Below are positions 7,214 to 11,679 of a stretch of 11,679 nt of DNA, piece by piece. Under the pieces are notes generated by a model. It was not told where the DNA came from, made no database searches, and saw only the letters and a program-made list of their open reading frames with translations. The position numbers and the translations under genes were made by a program. Within the stretch, counting starts at the first letter, position 1. Every line of letters begins with the position of its first letter. This DNA is from Clostridia bacterium (GTDB lineage Bacteria > Bacillota > Clostridia > DSM-8532), in NCBI GenBank assembly GCA_026418215.1, contig JAOABT010000432.1:1-11679 (forward strand), written 5' to 3'.

Positions 7214-7720
7214 TCAACTTCTCAATTTAGTTTTTTCAAAAATTGAAAAAAGATTCTCCGAGACCATCGCTGTTAAAAGCCCCGTTACCAATCCTGCAAA
7301 AAGAAGGACGGGCAGATAAGCAAATACAGCCAGATTTTTCATCATCAAGCTTGCCATTGCGATTTGCCCGGTGTTATGAGCTGCAGCACCACCCATGCTG
7401 ATACCAAGGATAGAGAAGATTTTACTATAGCCAAGCTTTAGCACAATCATGACCAGTAAAGCCAGAAAAGCTCCTGACAGCGAATAGAGCAGGGAAGACA
7501 TGCCGCCGAACATGAAAGACGCCAGGACACAGCGAATGACCGTGACTGTTATAGCAGAAGGAACACCCAGAAAGAACAGGGCGAACATGGTCACGATGTT
7601 TGCAAGCCCGAGCTTAATGCCGGGAAGGGGTATGATCAGGGTGAGAGGAATGAACCTCTCCATAAAAGAAAGAACCAGGGCCAGCGATATAAGTAAACCA
7701 TTCAATGCTATTTTTTTCAT
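7214..7720 (-). CDS. eetB: Heptaprenyl diphosphate synthase component I-like membrane protein (EetB-like)
   Basis: A 168-residue hydrophobic protein with five or so membrane spans. It carries the family motif PGIKLGLANIVT (about 33-44) and GISMGGAAAHNTGQIA (about 106-121), as in the Gx / Hpre_diP_synt_I family (PF07456). Despite the family name it looks like a small membrane transporter-like protein and has no Asp-rich prenyl synthase motif. In the Gram-positive EET locus this family is EetB, which works with EetA in passing electrons from quinol to surface flavoproteins; the mechanism is not established. The start ATG 7720 has GGTGG about 6 nt upstream. The gene ends 64 nt before ndh2. A perfect AT-only-armed inverted repeat at 7231-7251 lies inside the last codons. 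Confidence 0.88.
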   Translation of the reverse strand: MKKIALNGLLISLALVLSFMERFIPLTLIIPLPGIKLGLANIVTMFALFFLGVPSAITVTVIRCVLASFMFGGMSSLLYSLSGAFLALLVMIVLKLGYSKIFSILGISMGGAAAHNTGQIAMASLMMKNLAVFAYLPVLLFAGLVTGLLTAMVSENLFSIFEKTKLRS

Positions 7721-7786
7721 TCTACCACCGTTGCTTTGTCAAGGTTCAAAATGTCAAATAAATAACAAAATAGGATAAGGTTAAAG

Positions 7787-8164
7787 TTAGTGCAAAAGGA
7801 TATCCATATCGGTATTCTTACCCGTTATCTTGATCATCACACCTGCCGGAAGGCAAACCGCTATTTGCCCGGGCCTGGAAATCCAACCCGTGTGCACGCA
7901 GACCTTGTCCGGACATTCGGCATGAAGAAAGCGTATTTGCCCGTTCTTAGCCTCAATGGTTCCGGGATACTTTCCTTGATAATGAATTGTCAAATCCTGC
8001 GAGAGCAGATCCAGGCGTATTGTTTTGAGTACACTATTATTCTGAGTAATGATGGCTGTCTTTTCAACGGAGTTTTTTTCATAAAACGTTAACACAAGCA
8101 GAAGAGCTGCCGCAATAATAATGATGATAATGATAAAATCGCCGATTTTTGGTCTTAAGCGCAA
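7787..8164 (-). CDS. eetA: NusG domain II-containing membrane-anchored protein (EetA-like)
   Basis: First gene of the leftward electron-transfer series. The product from TTG 8164 is 125 residues: a short basic N-terminus MRLRPK, one membrane anchor at 9-27 containing seven consecutive Ile, and an outward-facing NusG-II-like beta domain (PF07009) with E-CPDKVC-HTGWIS (83-96) and VCLP (103-106). Cysteines 84, 89 and 104 are the family-conserved ones. TTG 8164 is chosen because AAAGGAG lies 7 nt before it; the frame is open to 8194, but that longer start has no ribosome site. In Gram-positive flavin-based EET, EetA is paired with EetB, as here, where eetB follows after 66 nt. A sigma-A-like promoter lies at 8216-8244. 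Confidence 0.88.
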   Translation of the reverse strand: MRLRPKIGDFIIIIIIIAAALLLVLTFYEKNSVEKTAIITQNNSVLKTIRLDLLSQDLTIHYQGKYPGTIEAKNGQIRFLHAECPDKVCVHTGWISRPGQIAVCLPAGVMIKITGKNTDMDILLH

Positions 8165-8215
8165 GGTCAAACTCCTTTCAGCAGCTTCATGCAAGGGTTG
8201 TCGGTTGACAAAGAC

Positions 8216-8244
8216 ATTATATAAAAAACTTCACTCCGATGCAA
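8216..8244 (-). promoter_or_regulatory. Putative promoter of the electron-transfer operon
   Basis: Leftward -10 TATAAT (8216-8221, perfect) and a weak -35 TTGCAT (8239-8244) with a 17-bp spacer. The start site would fall near 8208, about 45 nt before the TTG start of the EetA-like gene. A small inverted repeat TTGTC-AACC-GACAA (8199-8212) covers the expected start site and could be an operator. It is shorter than a Rex site, so no regulator can be named. Confidence 0.55.
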
Positions 8245-8393
8245 ACCAATTAATAGTCTCAGCTTGCGTAAAATAAGTAATGCAGGAATTTACAGCTCGA
8301 TTCTCTGAATGATCCAGCTTATTTTCTGTTGTATCAAATTGTTTATGTAATCTAAAGAAACAATTCTCTATGGCGGGATAGGCGCTGAAAATG
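8245..8393. other. Intergenic stretch without recognisable gene
   Basis: Part of the 358-bp gap between the electron-transfer operon and the repeat-protein gene. No open frame with a ribosome site is seen on either strand. The only structure is an AT-rich inverted repeat, AATTGTTT (8337-8344) and AAACAATT (8358-8365), with a 13-nt loop. No riboswitch-like motif is apparent. Confidence 0.6.
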
Positions 8394-8431
8394 AAATAAA
8401 AGATGAGCTTTATACTGAGCTCATCTCTTTT
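8394..8431 (-). terminator. Bidirectional-type rho-independent terminator
   Basis: A 9-bp perfect stem AGATGAGCT (8401-8409) / AGCTCATCT (8418-8426) with an 8-nt loop. The leftward transcript continues TTTTATTT and the rightward one CTTTTTG, so it can work both ways. Its likely job is to end the leftward 292-aa repeat-protein transcript, about 97 nt past that stop, before the electron-transfer operon promoter. Confidence 0.8.
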
Positions 8432-8522
8432 TGAAACATACTATCAAACTAGTTTTGTTTATCAATGATCGACCCATAATATGATGACGTTGAAAATCGT
8501 TACACTCTCTGAGGCGTTTCGT

Positions 8523-9401
8523 TCAAAACGACTCCAAAACAGCTACACGGTTGGAATTAATGCGATATTCGCCCTGGGGAACATTAACAAACAGGTAAAC
8601 GCCCTCATTGGTGGTCTTGGTGTAAGCCACCGGAGTAAGAGAAAGATCGTTTCCAACGCGGTAAAGAATGACGTCGGCTTTAGCCAGCGGTTGACCCGAG
8701 TCATCTGTAATGAGGCCCGTAATGACGCCCTGCGAAGCCTTGGGATCCGTATTCAGAATGACGTCAACACGCGTAATAGCTGCATGATGATGAATCTCAA
8801 CAGGCATGGTGTTGCTGTAATAGCCTGATGCATTGGCCTTAACCTGGTAGGAGCCGGGCTCTATGCCTTGGAAAACGAACTGGCCATCATCGTTGGAGAA
8901 GGTATGACTAAGAAGCTCAGGCTTTTCACCAGAAAGCATGTAAAGCTCAATAGAGGCGCTCTTTATAGCAAAGCCATGAGAATTTAGAACCTGCCCGGTT
9001 ATAACGATTTGGGTTTGTTCAAGCAAAGGTGACAGCCGAATTTCAATCTCTATGCTTTGATGGGAGACAAGGTTGAAATGCTCCGATTCGCCAAGGGAAA
9101 AACCGGGAGCCTGTGCGTAAAGGTGGTAACCAGAGCCCGGATCAATGGGGGAGAAGGTAAAGCTTCCATCACTATCCGAAAGCGTATGGGCTACGGTGTT
9201 AAAATGTTCATCAAAAACCAGAACGACGGCATCTGGAAGAGGGGTTCCCAGGGAATTCTTGACCTTTCCTGAGATGGCTCCGGCATGGAGATAGGGGTTA
9301 GGAGAGAGGGTCAGGTCAATACGTATCGCTTCGGATAGTCCTGACAGACTTTTGGCAATGGACTGCCCCAGCATGTATTCGTCCCTTCTGATAATGGACA
9401 T
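8523..9401 (-). CDS. Triple carboxypeptidase-regulatory-like repeat protein
   Basis: A 292-residue protein of three prealbumin-like beta-sandwich repeats (CarboxypepD_reg type) at about 42-125, 131-218 and 224-292. Each has the pattern G-(I/V)-G-(V/L)...G-P-(A)...(V/L)-(V/L)(F/Y)...T-S-(D/N)-DG-F-F-(I)-PG-Y. The third repeat ends abruptly after a short tail. There is no signal peptide, membrane span, LPXTG or lipobox, so the classical export routes are not indicated; the N-terminus MSIIRRDEYMLGQS is polar. ATG 9401 follows AGGAGG by 7 nt. It is divergent from, and homologous to, the gene starting at 9543. Such leaderless repeat proteins in spore formers may be spore-surface components; this is an inference supported only by the promoter-like elements between the two genes. 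Confidence 0.8.
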   Translation of the reverse strand: MSIIRRDEYMLGQSIAKSLSGLSEAIRIDLTLSPNPYLHAGAISGKVKNSLGTPLPDAVVLVFDEHFNTVAHTLSDSDGSFTFSPIDPGSGYHLYAQAPGFSLGESEHFNLVSHQSIEIEIRLSPLLEQTQIVITGQVLNSHGFAIKSASIELYMLSGEKPELLSHTFSNDDGQFVFQGIEPGSYQVKANASGYYSNTMPVEIHHHAAITRVDVILNTDPKASQGVITGLITDDSGQPLAKADVILYRVGNDLSLTPVAYTKTTNEGVYLFVNVPQGEYRINSNRVAVLESF

Positions 9402-9433
9402 GGTTAGGCCTCCTATTAACAGTCGCGATGTAA

Positions 9434-9461
9434 TAGGATATGTGGACCGACAGGCTTTTGT
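9434..9461 (-). promoter_or_regulatory. Putative sporulation sigma (sigma-K-like) promoter, leftward
   Basis: The leftward strand has CATATCCTA (9442-9434), which fits the sigma-K -10 pattern CATANNNTA, with the -35 core AC (9461-9460) 17 bp upstream. The start site would be about 26 nt before ATG 9401, leaving room for its AGGAGG. The elements are short, so this is suggestive only. No good sigma-A promoter is seen. Confidence 0.4.
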
Positions 9462-9482
9462 GATTCAAGGGGGCGCTTTTTC

Positions 9483-9510
9483 ACACCCATCTCAACAGAC
9501 TCATATACTG
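9483..9510 (+). promoter_or_regulatory. Putative sporulation sigma (sigma-K/E-like) promoter, rightward
   Basis: The rightward strand has AC (9483-9484), a 17-bp spacer and CATATACTG (9502-9510). The architecture matches the leftward element, differing from CATANNNTA only in the last base. CATATACT is also close to a sigma-E -10. The embedded TATACT could serve sigma-A, but the -35 region there is poor. The predicted start precedes the AGAGGAGG at 9528-9535. Confidence 0.38.
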
Positions 9511-9542
9511 TTTTAGTAATGGATCAAAGAGGAGGATACGTA

Positions 9543-10358
9543 TTGAGTAAAGCAGTTGTACCAACGCCACCGCAAAGAGTCGTCGTCGCTGAAGAAAATG
9601 AAGAGCTCCTCGAGCGCGTAACGCTTAGCGAAATGATCTGGGACGAAAACACCATTATGGGCAACGTGAGCGACAAAATTACCGGCAAACCTGTTGAAGG
9701 CGTATGCATCAAGGTTTGCGACAATGACTATAAACCCATTGTTTATAATTTCACCGATGTGGACGGCAATTTTACCTTGCAGGCTCCGTTTACGTCTGCA
9801 GTGCGCATTATTGCAGCTAAAAAAGGCTACACAACCTTTTCCAGCGAGGCCATTCCCTCGGCGACACTTGAGAAAAAAGCCTTGAATCTGGAGCTTATTG
9901 CAGCACCTAATGGCGGCATTGTTTTTTTCGGGAACGTTCGGGATGTTCAGCAAAAGCCTCTGGGTAGCATCAAGGTTACACTCTACCGATCCAACAGCTT
10001 AAATCCTTATGACTTTACCTTTACAAACAACGACGGTATATACGTTTTTGACAATATAGAACCGGGTGCTTACCGGCTGGCTTTCCAATCCCAGTTCTAT
10101 ACCGAAAGATCACTAACGTTGGAGGTTGGGAGAGATCAGCCTATCGTTACGCTTGAGGTCGTTTATTTAAGGAAAAAGACCTTAAAAGGCACGATACATG
10201 GCATTATTACTGACAGGAACGGGGCTCCGGTCAAAAATGCGCTGGTCATTCTTTGTAATGCCAACCTAGTGCCCATCCAAACGACGTATACCAACGAAAA
10301 AGGTGTTTATCTTTTTTATAGGCTCGAGCAAGGGACCTATACCGTTATGGCAAAATAG
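9543..10358 (+). CDS. Triple carboxypeptidase-regulatory-like repeat protein (divergent paralogue)
   Basis: From TTG 9543 the product is 271 residues (MSKAVVPTPPQRVVVAEENE...). The start is decided by AGAGGAGG ending 7 nt before it; an upstream ATG at 9519 would place the ribosome site inside the coding sequence. A polar, acidic N-terminal leader of about 35 residues precedes three prealbumin-like repeats at about 37-120, 126-208 and 215-271. Each has the turn (T/N)-(N/D)-(D/E)-G-(Y/F) and most end in PG-Y or QG-Y. The last repeat stops at the final strand. There is no signal peptide or anchor. It is homologous in layout to the leftward 292-aa protein, and its third repeat (10212-10285) has an 89% identical DNA copy at 11293-11366. 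Spore-surface function is possible, not shown. Confidence 0.8.
   Translation: MSKAVVPTPPQRVVVAEENEELLERVTLSEMIWDENTIMGNVSDKITGKPVEGVCIKVCDNDYKPIVYNFTDVDGNFTLQAPFTSAVRIIAAKKGYTTFSSEAIPSATLEKKALNLELIAAPNGGIVFFGNVRDVQQKPLGSIKVTLYRSNSLNPYDFTFTNNDGIYVFDNIEPGAYRLAFQSQFYTERSLTLEVGRDQPIVTLEVVYLRKKTLKGTIHGIITDRNGAPVKNALVILCNANLVPIQTTYTNEKGVYLFYRLEQGTYTVMAK
10212..10285 (+). repeat. Segment duplicated in the remnant at 11293-11366 (inverted)
   Basis: These 74 bp in the third repeat of the 271-aa protein match 11293-11366 on the other strand at 66 of 74 positions (counted by eye). The differences are mainly at third codon positions. Confidence 0.9.
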
Positions 10359-10383
10359 CCGCATAACCCCTCTCAGCCTTGAT

Positions 10384-10439
10384 GAGCTGCTGATTGTAAA
10401 CCTAACTTGCGATGTAGGTTGACAATCAGCAGTTCTTTT
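10384..10439 (+). terminator. Long-stem terminator of the repeat-protein gene, overlapping the bioY control region
   Basis: The left arm 10387-10404 and right arm 10415-10432 pair at 17 of 18 positions around a 10-nt loop, and the stem extends three more pairs (one G-U) outward. It is followed by TTCTTTTG, a moderate U-tract. It starts 26 nt after the stop of the 271-aa gene. The same DNA holds the BirA-like operator. Confidence 0.78.
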
Positions 10440-10447
10440 GCTTTAAT
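10394..10447 (+). promoter_or_regulatory. bioY promoter with BirA-type biotin operator
   Basis: TTGTAAACC (10394-10402) and GGTTGACAA (10417-10425), separated by 14 bp, match the known BirA operator form TTGTNAACC-N14/15-GGTTNACAA except for one base in the right half. The right half overlaps a perfect -35 TTGACA (10419-10424), which is followed 17 bp later by -10 TTTAAT (10442-10447). Bound biotinyl-AMP-BirA would therefore block the -35. The bioY start lies about 50 nt downstream of the -10. BirA itself is not in the window. Confidence 0.8.
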
Positions 10448-10501
10448 AGACTGGAGCATGCTTCCAAGAACAACAATGGATGAACAGAAGGAGAAGAATT
10501 C

Positions 10502-11074
10502 ATGAAGCTTTCAGTCAAGGATATTGCGCAGGTTGCCTTATTTGCGGCCTTAACGGCAGTAGGTGCCTTTATGAAAATACCCGTTCCCGTCGTGCCCTTT
10601 ACCCTCCAGGTCTTTTTTGTAGCTCTGGCCGGCGTCTTGCTGGGATCAAAAAAGGGTGCATTGTCACAGCTCGTTTATGTCATTACCGGGCTTGCGGGTT
10701 TTCCTGTCTTTACTCAAGGCGGGGGCTTGGGATATGTATTAAAGCCAACCTTCGGCTACCTTATCGGCTTCATTCTGGGAGCCTACCTCATTGGCCTTTT
10801 GACGGAGAGAATGAAAACCAAGACAGTCCTCAAGATTTTCCTGAGTATTCTGGCTGGCCTTGGTGTTATTTATCTACTTGGTGTTGCCTATCTATACCTC
10901 ATTAACAACTATTACGTTGGCAAAAGCTTTTCGTTATGGCTTTCCATTTACTATGGCTTTATCCTCTGCATCGGGGGCGACCTGGTCTCGTCTTTTGTGG
11001 CCTCCATCCTATGCAGCAAGCTTCTGCCCATATTAGAGAAAATCGGGGTGACGACTACGAATGAAGCGGCATAA
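10502..11074 (+). CDS. bioY: BioY, biotin ECF transporter substrate-binding component
   Basis: Integral membrane S component that binds biotin and, usually with the shared EcfA/EcfA'/EcfT module, imports it. The product is 190 residues, the family's usual size, with about six membrane spans. Diagnostic features are the N-terminal helix LFAALTAVGAFMKIPVPVVPFTLQ (about 13-36), LLGSKKGALSQLVYVITGLAGFPVF (46-70), GGG-GYVLKPTFGYLIGF (73-90) and the late IGGDL segment. ATG 10502 follows AAGGAGA by about 8 nt. It has its own promoter with a BirA-type operator just upstream, so it should be repressed when biotin is plentiful. No Ecf energising genes are adjacent, as is common for solitary bioY. A biotin-dependent sodium-pump decarboxylase operon converges from the right, a likely consumer of the vitamin. 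The 166 bp after the gene show nothing recognisable. Confidence 0.96.
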   Translation: MKLSVKDIAQVALFAALTAVGAFMKIPVPVVPFTLQVFFVALAGVLLGSKKGALSQLVYVITGLAGFPVFTQGGGLGYVLKPTFGYLIGFILGAYLIGLLTERMKTKTVLKIFLSILAGLGVIYLLGVAYLYLINNYYVGKSFSLWLSIYYGFILCIGGDLVSSFVASILCSKLLPILEKIGVTTTNEAA

Positions 11075-11240
11075 GTAAAACGTTCCTAGGCCTGCTGAGA
11101 GTTGTTTTCCAACAAAAAATGTAAGATGATGGAAATTAACTAACTGCGCCGCTATGGTATTATCAAGCATTTGCGGCACGGGTCAAATCCAATACAGGTG
11201 CTAATATAAATCACAAGCATTCATACAGCTCAACAATGAA

Positions 11241-11271
11241 ACGAGGCCAATCCACAGCGGATTGGCCTCGT
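11241..11271 (+). terminator. Rho-independent terminator between convergent transcription units
   Basis: A perfect 13-bp GC-rich stem ACGAGGCCAATCC / GGATTGGCCTCGT with a 5-nt loop. Rightward it is followed by ATTTTATCTT and leftward by TTCATTG, so it should end the bioY transcript best and may also stop the leftward decarboxylase transcript. Confidence 0.85.
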
Positions 11272-11285
11272 ATTTTATCTTATCA

Positions 11286-11381
11286 CTAATCAGTCGTTCG
11301 AATGGGCACTAGGTTGGCATTGCAGAGAATGACCAGTGCATTTTTGACCGGAGCCCCGTATCGGTCGGATACATGAATCAA
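11286..11381 (-). pseudogene. Remnant of a carboxypeptidase-regulatory-like repeat gene
   Basis: The leftward frame reads MIHVSDRYGAPVKNALVILC and continues with NANLVPIRTTD before a stop, 31 codons if TTG 11381 is used; GGAG lies 5 nt before it. It is nearly the same as residues 218-249 of the 271-aa protein, with 66 of 74 bases identical in the core. It lacks the rest of the domain, both other repeats and any N-terminus, so it is best seen as a scrap of a third paralogue, bounded by the decarboxylase small subunit gene on one side and the terminator on the other. Of the eight differing bases, six are silent. It may still be translated as a small peptide after the 50-aa gene. Confidence 0.72.
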
Positions 11382-11391
11382 CTTGGCTCCA

Positions 11392-11544
11392 TTAGCTATC
11401 CAACTCATTTTCCTTCTCAGGGATTCTTCTTAATAAAAGGACAACCAGATAGAAGACGAGAAGGACGCCGAACACGCCGAGAAGGCCATATCCGGTTACT
11501 TCCAAACCTGAGTAAAGTCTTTTAAGCACTTCTTCACTAAACAT
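11392..11544 (-). CDS. OadG-like small subunit of a sodium-pump decarboxylase
   Basis: A 50-residue protein: short acidic and basic N-terminus (MFSEEVLKRLYSG), one membrane span about 17-38 with the family-like GYGLLGVFGVLLVFYLVVLLL, and a charged tail RRIPEKENELDS. It resembles the membrane part of OadG/MmdE-type small subunits that assemble sodium-translocating decarboxylases. It lacks the long Pro/Ala and histidine-rich tail of a full OadG gamma subunit. Start ATG 11544 follows a perfect AAGGAGG by 7 nt. It begins 12 nt after the stop of the beta subunit gene, so the two are co-transcribed. Which decarboxylase (oxaloacetate, methylmalonyl-CoA or other) is not shown. Confidence 0.68.
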   Translation of the reverse strand: MFSEEVLKRLYSGLEVTGYGLLGVFGVLLVFYLVVLLLRRIPEKENELDS

Positions 11545-11556
11545 TGTTCAACCTCC

Positions 11557-11679
11557 TTATAATCCAATCATTCTGCCGATGAGAACGAGAATCATGCTGC
11601 CTGCAATGACCGAGCCTAGCTGACCGGATACATTGGCTGCTACGGACTGCATTAGGACGAAGTTCATGGGGTCTTCCTC
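11557..11679 (-). CDS. Sodium-translocating decarboxylase beta subunit, C-terminal end (partial)
   Basis: The last 40 residues of a membrane protein, cut by the right edge of the window. The reading EDPMNFVLMQSVAANVSGQL followed by GSVIAGSMILVLIG matches the final part of OadB/MmdB/GcdB beta subunits, where family members have a D-P-NFLLMHAMG-NVAG-IGSVIAG type stretch and a closing hydrophobic span. The beta subunit carries the decarboxylation-coupled Na+ channel; its conserved Asp and Ser residues lie upstream, outside the window. The stop is followed by the small subunit gene. The alpha (carboxyltransferase) and biotin-carrier genes would be expected further to the right. Confidence 0.68.
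   Translation of the reverse strand, partial: EEDPMNFVLMQSVAANVSGQLGSVIAGSMILVLIGRMIGL

Noticed and set aside
7231..7251. Perfect inverted repeat TTTTTTCAA-AAA-TTGAAAAAA
   Set aside because: It is made almost wholly of A and T, lies inside the last codons of the EetB-like gene, and a stable terminator would not be built from such a stem.
8337..8365. AATTGTTT/AAACAATT inverted repeat in the intergenic gap
   Set aside because: It is AT-rich with a 13-nt loop and has no T-tract; such pairs are expected by chance in AT-rich spacers.
11088..11130. CTGAGA near 11094 suggesting a TPP riboswitch
   Set aside because: The rest of the thi-box core is absent and no thiamine gene follows.
1..11679. CRISPR arrays, tRNA/rRNA genes, insertion sequences, prophage genes
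   Set aside because: No regularly spaced repeats, no tRNA-like cloverleaf and no transposase or phage-like reading frame were seen. The only Tn5 sequence is the library adapter.

Overview
The window suggests a low-to-mid GC Gram-positive anaerobe, most likely a spore-forming member of the Clostridia. This rests on ECF-type BioY, Firmicute-style Shine-Dalgarno sequences, frequent TTG starts, lipobox lipoproteins, a sodium-pump decarboxylase and a flavin/quinone extracellular electron transfer (EET) gene set. This is an inference from gene content. The first 21 bases are not genomic: they are a leftover Nextera/Tn5 sequencing adapter, so the left edge is a contig end.

Layout. 22-1116 (+): the 3' end of an ABC-2 type permease gene followed by a TetR-family regulator. 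1117-1337: an intergenic stretch with a strong 17-bp palindrome that looks like an orphan MerR-type operator. 1338-8164 (-): one long co-directional gene set, read from 8164 downwards: NusG-II-domain protein (EetA-like), heptaprenyl-diphosphate-synthase-component-I-like membrane protein (EetB-like), type II NADH dehydrogenase with a membrane-spanning C-terminal extension (Ndh2), long-chain polyprenyl diphosphate synthase (DmkB-like), a small lipoprotein, an ApbE-type FMN transferase lipoprotein (FmnB-like), a small membrane protein and a metallo-beta-lactamase-fold hydrolase. The first six match the core of the flavin-based EET locus described in Listeria and other Gram-positives. Electrons would pass from NADH via membrane Ndh2 to a dedicated quinone, then through EetA/EetB to flavinylated surface lipoproteins. 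The neighbouring lipoprotein lacks the usual flavinylation motif.

8401-10358: a divergent pair of proteins built from three carboxypeptidase-regulatory-like (prealbumin-like) beta-sandwich repeats each. They have no signal peptide and share a short intergenic region with sporulation-sigma-like promoters pointing both ways. 10384-10447: a long inverted repeat that serves as terminator of the upstream gene and also carries a biotin-repressor (BirA) type operator overlapping a near-consensus promoter. 10502-11074 (+): bioY, the biotin transporter. 11241-11271: a hairpin terminator. 11286-11381 (-): a 31-codon remnant of a third repeat-protein gene. 11392-11679 (-): a 50-aa OadG-like small subunit and the 3' end of a sodium-pump decarboxylase beta subunit. 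That enzyme family depends on biotin, which fits the nearby bioY.
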